From Nitrospirae bacterium GWC2_42_7 (GTDB lineage Bacteria > Nitrospirota > Thermodesulfovibrionia > Thermodesulfovibrionales > UBA6898), in the NCBI GenBank assembly GCA_001803645.1, contig MHDW01000081.1:5282-11480 (forward strand): a DNA stretch of 6,199 nt. Direction: 5' to 3'. Shown here piece after piece: positions 1 to 5,986 of this stretch; position 1 is the stretch's first letter; every line of letters begins with the position of its first letter. The translations under genes and the position numbers were made by a program. The notes below the pieces were generated by a model. The model was not told where the DNA came from. It searched no databases and was given only the letters and a program-made list of their open reading frames with translations.

Positions 1-30
1 CTTCTTTCAATTCAATGATAGAATCTGTCA

Positions 31-813
31 ATGAAGATAGCTGTAACAGGAAAAGGCGGGGTAGGGAAGACAACGTTGTCGTCGATACTGAGTTACTTAT
101 TTGCCTCAGAGGGTAAGAAGGTGATCTCCGTTGATGCAGACCCTGATGCCAATCTTGCCTCAGCGTTGGGGATTCCTCCGGAAGAAGCAAAAAAGATAAG
201 GCCTATTGCAGACCTTGGAGAACTTATCGAAGAACGTACCGGCGCAAAACCCGGCAGTATGGGAGGGATTTTCAAAATCAATCCGAAAGTGGATGACCTG
301 CCTGAAGGCCTTGGCTACAAAATAAACGGCATAACACTTCTTGTGATGGGAAAATCAAAGGCCGCATCGTCAGGCTGCTATTGCCCCGAGAATGTGCTTT
401 TAAGAAGATTACTTAAGCATCTTGTTGTTGAAAGAGACGAAATCGTGATCGTTGATATGGAAGCAGGTATTGAACATCTTACCAGGGGAACAGCTGGTTC
501 TGTAGATGCGTTTATTGTAGTGGTCGAACCGGGACAAAGGAGCATACAGACAGCAGGGGTTGTGAGAGATATGGCAAAAGACCTTGGTGTTAAGAAGGTA
601 TTTGTAGTTGCGAACAAGGTTCGCGGGGAAGAAGATATTGCTTTCATAAAACACGGCATCAGCGGGATGGAGCTTGCAGGCTATATAACATTTAACGATG
701 CTGTGATGCAGGCTGATATTAAAGGTGCTTCTCCTTTCAGTTTTTCCCCTAAGACAGTAGAAGAGATAAGATCTATCAAGATAGAGATTGAGAAGACTCT
801 TAATGCTGGATAA
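31..813 (+). CDS. cooC: CooC-type nickel-insertion ATPase (CO dehydrogenase maturation factor)
   Basis: A 260-residue P-loop ATPase of the SIMIBI/MinD class, family CooC, which uses ATP-driven dimerisation to help deliver nickel to the C-cluster of Ni-Fe carbon monoxide dehydrogenase in the cytoplasm. Visible motifs are a deviant Walker A, KGGVGKTT (residues 8-15, with the signature lysine K8), the switch region VDADPDANLASALG (34-47), a CxC pair in GCYCPEN (C116 and C118), which in CooC binds the metal at the dimer interface, and the Walker B-like stretch VIVDMEAGIEHL (139-150). Length is normal for CooC. The start is the first ATG of the frame; no good Shine-Dalgarno sequence is visible in the 30 bases before it. 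The ATG overlaps a TGA (32-34) that closes a frame open from the window edge, so an upstream gene may end by ATGA overlap. The gene overlaps the cyclo-ligase gene. No CO dehydrogenase gene is in the window, so the client enzyme is inferred. Confidence 0.93.
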   Translation: MKIAVTGKGGVGKTTLSSILSYLFASEGKKVISVDADPDANLASALGIPPEEAKKIRPIADLGELIEERTGAKPGSMGGIFKINPKVDDLPEGLGYKINGITLLVMGKSKAASSGCYCPENVLLRRLLKHLVVERDEIVIVDMEAGIEHLTRGTAGSVDAFIVVVEPGQRSIQTAGVVRDMAKDLGVKKVFVVANKVRGEEDIAFIKHGISGMELAGYITFNDAVMQADIKGASPFSFSPKTVEEIRSIKIEIEKTLNAG

Positions 814-1387
814 AGCTTCCCTTAGAAAAGATTTCCTCAAAAAAAGGGACCGCATACCAACGGAAGTAAGAAAAATAAAAGATAAAATGATCGCAGTGAA
901 ACTGGCTTCTCTTGAAGAGTTCAGGAATGCGGGTGTGGTTTTTTATTTCGCATCTTTCAGAACAGAGGTTGATACTCTCGGTATGATAAGGGCGTCAATT
1001 TTAGAAGGCAAGCGGGTCTTGCTTCCTAAGGTGGATAAGGAAGGGCATAATCTCAGGCTGTTTGAGATAAAGAGCACAGATGAATTGACCTCCGGATATA
1101 TGGGGATCCCTGAACCTTCTGTGCTCTCTGAAGACAGGATTGCCGGCATCAATGAAGCTGATGTTGTGATAATACCGGGTGCAGGCTTTGATATGTCCGG
1201 CAACAGAATAGGGTACGGTGCAGGATATTATGATAAATTGTTGTCGGGACTGACAAAGAATATTGTGATCATCGCACCTGCATATGAGGAGCAGATCGCT
1301 GATTCGATCCCCTCAGAACCTCATGATATTAAGGTCAATATAATTGTGACAGACAGGCGTGTTATAAGGTGTGTTACGGAAGGATGA
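803..1387 (+). CDS. 5-formyltetrahydrofolate cyclo-ligase (5,10-methenyl-THF synthetase)
   Basis: A 194-residue cytoplasmic enzyme that converts 5-formyltetrahydrofolate to 5,10-methenyltetrahydrofolate with ATP hydrolysis, returning the folate to the active one-carbon pool. Family marks are the N-terminal basic helix LRKDFLKKRD (residues 7-16), RTEVDT (53-58), GIPEP (101-105), PGAGFD (125-130) and the diagnostic nucleotide/folate loop GYGAGYYDK (137-145), followed by PHDIKVNIIVTD (173-184). Length matches the family. I chose the ATG at 803 rather than an in-frame TTG at 788: it gives the usual short N-terminus and has GAGAAG seven bases upstream. It overlaps the end of the cooC gene by 11 bases, which suggests translational coupling. 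In a CO dehydrogenase or Wood-Ljungdahl context a folate-salvage enzyme is reasonable, but the enzyme is also widespread as a housekeeping gene (ygfA/MTHFS family), so the link is inferred. Confidence 0.93.
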   Translation: MLDKASLRKDFLKKRDRIPTEVRKIKDKMIAVKLASLEEFRNAGVVFYFASFRTEVDTLGMIRASILEGKRVLLPKVDKEGHNLRLFEIKSTDELTSGYMGIPEPSVLSEDRIAGINEADVVIIPGAGFDMSGNRIGYGAGYYDKLLSGLTKNIVIIAPAYEEQIADSIPSEPHDIKVNIIVTDRRVIRCVTEG

Positions 1388-1512
1388 TCAGCTTTACTTT
1401 ATTATAATTTCGTCAGGTAGTTCATTCGCTGCTGGCACATGAAATACTACTTCCGCCTCAGATTATTTCCCTATATTCACATTGCGTTTTGATATGTTCT
1501 GAATACCTGCGG
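1388..1512. other. Convergent intergenic gap, no feature recognised
   Basis: This 125-base AT-rich stretch lies between the stop of the plus-strand cyclo-ligase gene and the stop of the minus-strand membrane protein gene. A bidirectional terminator would be expected here, but I see no convincing GC-rich hairpin followed by a T run on either strand. A 17-codon frame starting at 1439 has no ribosome binding site and is not called. Confidence 0.6.
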
Positions 1513-2643
1513 TCATACCTGTTTCTGTTTCTCAAATCGAGTGAGATCGATGTAACGGAGGAGTTCCAGGGTTGTCTCAGGGTTCCAGACGTTACTTCTG
1601 TGGATGCGGACAGTCCGTTTCTCATCCGACACAGACTGTATGACAAGCCGTTCTTTTTCATCATAATGGCAGTCTTTAAGGGGTTTGCGAATTGTCTTCC
1701 AGCCAACTTTTACCTCATCCAGTGTCTGACTGAGCGGACCTGAGTCAATGCTTTGCCCTGACTTGATCAGATCAAGAAGATAGGGTGTAATTGTTTTCTT
1801 CTCAAACGATATGAGAATTTCGATAATTTCATTGCTGTTCTGCATATATCTGCTTATGGATATCCGCTTTCCCCCGTTTTCTATTGCACCGAATGCATTT
1901 ACTTCCGCACCATGGACAGCCCGGCTTCCTTTTAGCCGCAGGCCTGAAAACACGAATCCATATTTGACGCGCGCGCTTCCTGTCAGCGCCACGGTTGTGC
2001 TCCCGAAAAGGGTTTTCTTTGTAATACTCTCTGGGCTCACTATTATGCGAAGTCTTGCAAAATATACAAGTACAAAAACCAGACCGGCAATGTCTATCAC
2101 CGTGCCGACCTGTGTCATCAGTTCAATATCCATCTGAGGAAAATAAACCATTAAAATAATCGCTGCACCCAGATGCCCATACATCGCATAAAGCAGAAAG
2201 GTGGTGGCAATTGATGTACCCCTTGGACTGTATGTTACTGATCCCTCTATGCCTTTCGGATCAGATACAAAAATGGCTTTTATTGCATGGAAGAACCTTA
2301 GCGCGAACGGAGACACAACTGAGAATCCCTGGCGTATTACTGGAGGAGCAAGTGTGCCGACAGCTCCGCTGATAATAATGCCTGGTATGGTCAGATCGTA
2401 CAAAGAAAGAGTAAACCAGATCGAACCGAGCAGTCTCAACGTATATGCATAAAAGATTATTTTTTTCTTGCCATTCGGAGTGAATGCAAATGAAAAAACA
2501 TAAAGGATAAGTCCAAAGATGAAATATGTAACAAAGAATCGCCATCCAGTGTAATTCTGCGCATTAGCGGCATATCCGGAAGACGAGAGTAATAGAAGCG
2601 TAACAGTAGTAACAAAGGATTTAATTTTCAGAGATATTTTCAT
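1513..2643 (-). CDS. Unrecognised multi-pass membrane protein with a possible C-terminal PH-like domain
   Basis: A 376-residue protein that I do not recognise as a named family. Residues 1-25 or 1-28 look like a signal peptide or first membrane segment (basic KISLKIK, hydrophobic VTTVTLLLLSSS, then GYA/ANA). Further hydrophobic segments lie near 34-54, 62-98, 143-168 and 180-197. The C-terminal half is soluble. Residues about 198-280 resemble a bacterial PH-like fold: RIIVSPESITKKTLFG, then VALTGSARVKYG, then KRISISRYMQNSNEIIEIL; this is a pattern-based inference. The last about 95 residues are unassigned. The start is chosen as the ATG at 2643, 11 bases after the stop of the TPM gene before it; an in-frame TTG at 2661 overlaps that gene and sits directly against GGGGAG, leaving no spacing. 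No strong Shine-Dalgarno lies close to the ATG, so expression may depend on coupling. It is the last gene of the LemA/TPM cluster, which suggests a shared envelope role. The reading frame is well supported, the function is not. Confidence 0.8.
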   Translation of the reverse strand: MKISLKIKSFVTTVTLLLLSSSGYAANAQNYTGWRFFVTYFIFGLILYVFSFAFTPNGKKKIIFYAYTLRLLGSIWFTLSLYDLTIPGIIISGAVGTLAPPVIRQGFSVVSPFALRFFHAIKAIFVSDPKGIEGSVTYSPRGTSIATTFLLYAMYGHLGAAIILMVYFPQMDIELMTQVGTVIDIAGLVFVLVYFARLRIIVSPESITKKTLFGSTTVALTGSARVKYGFVFSGLRLKGSRAVHGAEVNAFGAIENGGKRISISRYMQNSNEIIEILISFEKKTITPYLLDLIKSGQSIDSGPLSQTLDEVKVGWKTIRKPLKDCHYDEKERLVIQSVSDEKRTVRIHRSNVWNPETTLELLRYIDLTRFEKQKQV

Positions 2644-2654
2644 CTTTTCTATTA

Positions 2655-3596
2655 TTACCAACTCCCCGATGCCCCGCCGCCGCCAAAACTTCCTCCTCCG
2701 CCTCCGGAACTTCCGCCATCGCCGCTGTCACTGCTGCTATCGCTGCTGCTTGACCACGAATCTGACGAGCTGCTCCAGTTCGGGGTGTACACTGTTGAAC
2801 CAAGGCCCGAAAAACTGATTCTCGACGCTCCCAGGACAGACAGGCCATATCCGATGCCGAGTCCGAGCAGTGCGAACATGAGCTTGGTCAAATTCGCTAG
2901 AGGAGTGAGGGAGAGCATTCCTGCAGCAAGAGGTGTGAAAAAAGCTCCGAGGCCTGAGCCGAGAATTTCTGATATTTTTCCGAAGAAGAATATGCCGATG
3001 TATATTACAATTACCAGGACATAAAATCCCCATGGAATTCCTGTTGTAGCTGGAAAAGATCCTGGTACAGGTCGTTTCTTCTGCTGTTGATGTTGGTAAA
3101 CACCTTTGAACTTGCTCCCTGATGCTTCAATAATTGACAATATGCCTTCAGTGAAGCCTCTGTCAAAGTCGCCTGCCTTGAAGCTGGGCTTGATGACATT
3201 GTCGATGATCCTTCCTGTCATAAGATCGGTAAGCGTTCCTTCAAGTCCTCTGCCTACTTCTATGCGCATCTTTCTGTCATTCTTCGATACAAGAAAGATG
3301 ATGCCGTTGTCTTTTCCCTTCTGGCCGATCTTCCATGCTTCTGCTACTTTGATGCTGAATTGTTCGAGTACCTCACCCTCAAGGGACGGAATGGTCAGTA
3401 TCACGATCTGCGTGGAGTCAGACTCTTCTATTGCCTTCAGCTGTTGTTCAAGAGAAGTCTTTGTCTGTGGAGAGATTATGCCAGCATAGTCGTTTACATA
3501 ACCCTGAAGTTTAGGAACTTCAAGGGCATTAGCAGCAGACACAACTGTTAGATACAGAAGCATTAAGACGAACAGAAATTTTCTGCTGAATTCCAT
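2655..3596 (-). CDS. YgcG-like TPM-domain protein with signal peptide and glycine-rich tail (copy A)
   Basis: A 313-residue exported, membrane-anchored protein of the TPM domain family (TPM_phosphatase, YgcG-like). Residues 1-24 form a signal peptide (RKFLFVLMLLYLTVVSAANA, probable cleavage before LEVPKL). The TPM domain spans about 31-160, with VNDYAGIIS, DSTQIVILTIPSLEGE, GKDNGIIFLVSK and MRIEVGRGLEG. Hydrophobic segments follow near 189-208 and 216-256, then a serine/aspartate-rich linker (274-292) and a glycine-rich end GGGGGSFGGGGASGSW. TPM domains are linked in the literature to acid phosphatase activity and to photosystem II repair in plants; the role of bacterial YgcG-like proteins is poorly known, so no reaction is assigned. 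The ATG at 3596 has AAAAGGG eight bases upstream. It lies 13 bases after the membrane TPM gene. It is a close paralogue of copy B at 4279-5298: hand alignment of residues 25-163 gives about 75 percent identity, while the middle and serine-rich regions differ. Confidence 0.9.
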   Translation of the reverse strand: MEFSRKFLFVLMLLYLTVVSAANALEVPKLQGYVNDYAGIISPQTKTSLEQQLKAIEESDSTQIVILTIPSLEGEVLEQFSIKVAEAWKIGQKGKDNGIIFLVSKNDRKMRIEVGRGLEGTLTDLMTGRIIDNVIKPSFKAGDFDRGFTEGILSIIEASGSKFKGVYQHQQQKKRPVPGSFPATTGIPWGFYVLVIVIYIGIFFFGKISEILGSGLGAFFTPLAAGMLSLTPLANLTKLMFALLGLGIGYGLSVLGASRISFSGLGSTVYTPNWSSSSDSWSSSSDSSSDSGDGGSSGGGGGSFGGGGASGSW

Positions 3597-3609
3597 AAGG
3601 TAAACCCTT

Positions 3610-4242
3610 TTACTCTGTCATCACCCTGTTTGAGAGCTCGTTCGTGTCTCCCTGTGTCAATGGAAAGTGTTTTGTCAGAAGCTCTCCGGCAGTTGTTATC
3701 GCCTGGCAGAGCGCATCTCCTGCATGGTTGTCTTTGATCCCTTTGGCAACAGTCTGCGCAAAATTGTTAAGAGTTTCCTGCTCGATCTTTTCATAAATAC
3801 CCTTGTCTGCGAGGACCCAGACCTTGTGCTCAAGAATTGAGAGAAAAAATAGCACTCCTGTATTTGCCTTTGTCTTGTACAGGCCTTTTTCATAGAATGC
3901 CCTGACTGCCCGTTCACGCACGGCTTCTTCCAGCCTTCTCCGTCCTACAAAGGATGTTTTTAAAACAGGGAGGGCCTTGAAAAGCATCTGCATAGGCAGA
4001 AAAAAGAGAAAACTGAGGAGAATGAAATAGTTCAGCGATGCACTCAGGAAGGCCTCTGACAGAAGCAGTGATACGCAGGCTCCGAGGAGCAGACTGCCGA
4101 GTACTGTTGCCTCGCGGTATTCATCGCTGCTGTCAACGACCATGACAGCGACCTCGCCAATTGTGCAGCATTCGACGCTCTGTATAGTCTCCTCGATCTT
4201 CTTTTTTTCTTCTATTGAAAAGAAAGTATCTGCTTTTTTCAT
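3610..4242 (-). CDS. Membrane TPM-domain protein, COG3762 type
   Basis: A 210-residue protein with a TPM domain but no export signal. The N-terminus is charged (MKKADTFFSIEEKKKIEETIQ), followed by TIGEVAVMVVDSSDEY (27-42), which is the first strand of the TPM fold. Two hydrophobic segments (about 45-66 and 70-91) are inserted in the domain, and the TPM domain resumes at RERAVRAFYEKGLYKTKANTG (109-129), then VLFFLSILEHKVWVLADKGIYEK (130-152) and a C-terminal helical part. This is the usual layout of the COG3762 'predicted membrane protein' family, which often sits beside LemA and YgcG-like genes. The start has AAAGGAG eight bases upstream of the ATG, the best ribosome site of the downstream genes. 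It lies between the two YgcG-like paralogues, 36 bases after copy B and 13 before copy A. Function is unknown; an envelope role is inferred from the neighbours. Confidence 0.87.
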   Translation of the reverse strand: MKKADTFFSIEEKKKIEETIQSVECCTIGEVAVMVVDSSDEYREATVLGSLLLGACVSLLLSEAFLSASLNYFILLSFLFFLPMQMLFKALPVLKTSFVGRRRLEEAVRERAVRAFYEKGLYKTKANTGVLFFLSILEHKVWVLADKGIYEKIEQETLNNFAQTVAKGIKDNHAGDALCQAITTAGELLTKHFPLTQGDTNELSNRVMTE

Positions 4243-4250
4243 TGCACCAT

Positions 4251-4257
4251 CTCCTTT
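4251..4257 (-). promoter_or_regulatory. Ribosome binding site of the membrane TPM gene
   Basis: The minus strand reads AAAGGAG, eight bases before the ATG at 4242. It supports that start and independent translation of this gene within the cluster. Confidence 0.8.
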
Positions 4258-4278
4258 GGATCAGAATAGCCTTGCATG

Positions 4279-5298
4279 TTACCAGTCTCCTGAGGCGCCG
4301 CCTCCGCCAAAACTGCCTCCGCCTCCGCCGAAATCTCCACCGCTACTTCCGCCTCCGCCAAAACCACCCCCATAATAACTACCGCCAAATCCGCTGCCTC
4401 TTCCACTGCCTGAGAAGAGAGAGGGAAGGGCGAACCCGATTATCAGGCCGACAATACCCGTAATGATTGCTGCGACAAGTCCCAGAGGAGAAAAGAAGGT
4501 TGCTATAAGTGCAGGCAGGCCTACAGCACCTGCTGCACCTGAAAGATAGCGGGAAAAACTTCCCAGAGCCAGGAGAGCAATGCCGCCGAAGATGAGAAAA
4601 TTAATTATTTGTGATGAGCCCCCACGCCTTTTTCCTCTCTGTCTGCCTGTGTTTGAATCTGCATTGAATTCCCCGCGGGTCGCCTTGATAAGAGTCAAAA
4701 TTCCTGCCATGACCCCTCCATCGAAATCACCTGCTTTGAATCTCGGCTTGATCTCCTGGTCAATGATTCTTCCTGATGCAAGGTCAGTGAGTTTGCCTTC
4801 AAGGCCTCTTCCGACCTCAATGCGCATCTTTCTGTCCTCTTTCGATATAAGGAGGATTATGCCGTTGTCTTTTCCCTTCTGGCCGATTTTCCAGGCCTCT
4901 GTAATCTTGACGCTGAACTCTTCGAGCACTTCTCCCTGCAAAGATGGAATGGTCAGTATCACTATCTGGGTGGAGTCGGACTGTTCAAAGGCACGTAGTT
5001 CTTCTTCCAGTGCAGTCTTAGCCTGAGGAGAGATCATGCCAGCGTAGTCATTGACGTAGCCTGTCAGTTTGGGCACATCGAGGGCATGGGCATCTGGAGC
5101 AAAAAGAACACAAAGTAAAAACGCTAAAGAGAAAAGATATTTTATCGATCCCAAAATACCCACCCCTACACCCCTCCGAGGAGGGGATTTAAAGGGATGT
5201 TCTACCCTTTGTGAGAGGGTATGTTTTTCCAAGTCCCCTCTTGGGAGGGGTGTAGGGGTGGGTGCATTTTCAGTTCCCTTTGCGAGCCAACAGTTCAT
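4279..5298 (-). CDS. YgcG-like TPM-domain protein with repeat-disrupted N-terminus (copy B)
   Basis: A paralogue of copy A and of the same TPM_phosphatase/YgcG-like family; 339 residues if translation begins at the ATG at 5298. The signal peptide is SIKYLFSLAFLLCVLFAPDAHA (51-72), cleavage before LDVPKL. The TPM domain covers about 79-208 (VNDYAGMIS, DSTQIVILTIPSLQGE, GKDNGIILLISK, MRIEVGRGLEG), followed by hydrophobic segments near 231-247 and 256-294 and a long glycine-rich tail ending GGGGGSFGGGGASGDW. The odd part is residues 13-47, proline/arginine-rich (PTPTPLPRGD...SPPRRGVGVG), encoded by a palindromic repeat. With this start the signal peptide is buried behind about 50 residues, which is unusual. 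Other starts are a GTG at 5163 (GGAGG nine bases upstream, 294 residues) or a TTG at 5154, both giving a normal signal peptide. The ATG at 5298 has AAGGGA four bases upstream and lies 16 bases after lemA. The gene body is certain, the true start is not. Confidence 0.85.
   Translation of the reverse strand: MNCWLAKGTENAPTPTPLPRGDLEKHTLSQRVEHPFKSPPRRGVGVGILGSIKYLFSLAFLLCVLFAPDAHALDVPKLTGYVNDYAGMISPQAKTALEEELRAFEQSDSTQIVILTIPSLQGEVLEEFSVKITEAWKIGQKGKDNGIILLISKEDRKMRIEVGRGLEGKLTDLASGRIIDQEIKPRFKAGDFDGGVMAGILTLIKATRGEFNADSNTGRQRGKRRGGSSQIINFLIFGGIALLALGSFSRYLSGAAGAVGLPALIATFFSPLGLVAAIITGIVGLIIGFALPSLFSGSGRGSGFGGSYYGGGFGGGGSSGGDFGGGGGSFGGGGASGDW
5153..5270. repeat. Palindromic repeat element (REP/MITE-like) inside the 5' end of a TPM gene
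   Basis: A perfect 19-base inverted repeat, CCCACCCCTACACCCCTCC at 5159-5177 and its reverse complement at 5244-5262, bounds a unit of 104 bases. Weaker pairing continues inward, and AAAAT/ATTTT (5153-5157 and 5266-5270) extends it outward. Each arm also forms its own hairpin: CCCCTCC/GGAGGGG (5171-5177 with 5180-5186) and CCCCTC/GAGGGG (5235-5240 with 5245-5250), with a further small hairpin ACCCT/AGGGT (5204-5208 with 5216-5220) in the centre. Translated on the minus strand it gives a P-T-P-L-P-R-G ... S-P-P-R-R-G pattern, the kind of low-complexity peptide seen where dispersed bacterial palindromic repeats are read as protein. No transposase is encoded; mobility and other genomic copies are inferred. 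In RNA it would fold strongly and could affect translation or transcription of the downstream TPM genes. Confidence 0.75.
5173..5177 (-). promoter_or_regulatory. Candidate ribosome binding site carried by the repeat
   Basis: The minus strand reads GGAGG within the left arm of the palindrome, nine bases before an in-frame GTG at 5163-5161 that would begin the TPM copy B protein just ahead of its signal peptide. The same bases pair in the arm hairpin, so access may be limited. It matters because it decides between a 294- and a 339-residue product. Confidence 0.35.
5275..5280 (-). promoter_or_regulatory. Possible ancestral ribosome binding site and orphaned ATG of TPM copy B
   Basis: The minus strand reads AAGGGA seven bases before an ATG at 5267-5265 that abuts the palindromic repeat. 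In the present sequence this ATG is out of frame with the TPM protein and reaches a stop after 21 codons inside the repeat. If bases 5158-5264 were removed, the ATG would join directly to the codons for ILGSIKYLFSLAFLL, a normal signal peptide. This is an inference from the junction, not a demonstrated history. Confidence 0.35.
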
Positions 5299-5314
5299 GT
5301 TATCCCTTTTGTAA

Positions 5315-5902
5315 TTACTTCCCGAACTCAACTTTCGGCGCTTTCTCAGCCCCTGTCTCTGCTTTGAAAGCCTCACGCGGTTTCAGGTGCAGCATCATGG
5401 AGTTTGTGAGGCTGTTCGGGAATATCCTGATCGAGACATTGAAGGTCTCGACTGCCTTATTGAATCTGGTCCTCGCAACATTGATCCTGTTCTCTGTTCC
5501 CTCCAACTGGTGCTGGAGGTCCATAAAGTTCTGATTTGCTTTCAGGTCAGGATACTTCTCTACTACGACCATCAAACGTGAGAGTGCGCTGGACATGGCG
5601 CCTTGAGCTGCCTGAAATTGCGACAACGCTTTAGGATCATCGAGAATGTCTTTGGATGCCTGAATGGTCCCGACCTTTGCCCGTGCCTCGGTCACTGCCT
5701 GAAGTGTTTCTTTCTCATGCTTTGCATATCCTTTAACAACTTCCACGAGGTTTGGTATAAGATCATTTCTTCTCTGATAAGTTGCTTCCACGTCACCCCA
5801 TGCTGCCTTGACCGCTTCCTCGTTGGCCTGCATGGTATTATAACCACATCCCGAAACGCTCAAAAGCATCACTGCAAACAATAGATACACTAATTTTTTC
5901 AT
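5315..5902 (-). CDS. lemA: LemA family lipoprotein
   Basis: A 195-residue LemA-family protein, first gene of the cluster. The N-terminus [19 protein letters not shown] is a lipoprotein signal peptide with lipobox VSGC, so C19 would be the lipidated first residue of the mature protein and the protein would face the periplasm. The rest is the all-helical LemA domain, with the conserved stretches [19 protein letters not shown] (42-60), [15 protein letters not shown] (115-129) and [20 protein letters not shown] (132-151). Many LemA proteins have an N-terminal transmembrane helix; here it is replaced by a lipid anchor. Length is typical. The ATG at 5902 has AAGGAG six bases upstream. The TPM copy B gene follows 16 bases (to its ATG at 5298) after the stop. 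LemA and TPM genes are commonly adjacent in bacteria, which supports a shared envelope function, but the molecular role of LemA is not established. Confidence 0.93.
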   Translation of the reverse strand: MKKLVYLLFAVMLLSVSGCGYNTMQANEEAVKAAWGDVEATYQRRNDLIPNLVEVVKGYAKHEKETLQAVTEARAKVGTIQASKDILDDPKALSQFQAAQGAMSSALSRLMVVVEKYPDLKANQNFMDLQHQLEGTENRINVARTRFNKAVETFNVSIRIFPNSLTNSMMLHLKPREAFKAETGAEKAPKVEFGK

Positions 5903-5908
5903 TTTAAT

Positions 5909-5914
5909 CTCCTT
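5909..5914 (-). promoter_or_regulatory. Ribosome binding site of lemA
   Basis: The minus strand reads AAGGAG, six bases before the ATG at 5902, the strongest site in the window. It supports the lipoprotein start. Confidence 0.85.
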
Positions 5915-5972
5915 GCCATTAATAATTAAATTTTTGAAAATACGGTTGTTATCATAATTGGGGCATTGCCTG

Positions 5973-5986
5973 AATATTATAATATT
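5973..5986. promoter_or_regulatory. AT-only palindrome in the gap upstream of lemA
   Basis: AATATTATAATATT is a perfect 14-base palindrome directly after the stop codon of the RCK_C gene and 71 bases before lemA. It contains TATAAT on the minus strand, so it could be a -10 element or an operator for the lemA cluster. I find no good -35 at the right distance, and such palindromes are not rare in AT-rich gaps. Confidence 0.25.

Noticed and set aside
2..34. Possible C-terminal end of an upstream gene finishing with an ATGA overlap at cooC
   Set aside because: Only ten codons are visible and nothing in them is recognisable; the frame may be open by chance.
409..855. Minus-strand 148-codon frame opposite cooC
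   Set aside because: Antisense to a clearly identified gene, cysteine/serine/histidine-rich composition without domain signs.
1439..1492. Small plus-strand frame of 17 codons (MKYYFRLRLFPYIHIAF) in the convergent gap
   Set aside because: No Shine-Dalgarno sequence, very short, and no supporting context.
4142..4463. Proline-rich or arginine-rich plus-strand frames
   Set aside because: They are antisense shadows of the glycine codons in the TPM tail; low-complexity composition and no ribosome binding sites.
5153..5270. Repeat considered as a CRISPR unit or a rho-independent terminator
   Set aside because: There is a single pair of inverted arms with no direct repeats or spacers, and no T run follows the hairpins on the transcribed strand.
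5069..5314. Plus-strand 81-codon frame with PTPTPLRGG and SPLGRGVGVG peptides
   Set aside because: It is the palindromic repeat read on the other strand, antisense to TPM copy B; the similar peptides on both strands follow from the inverted symmetry.
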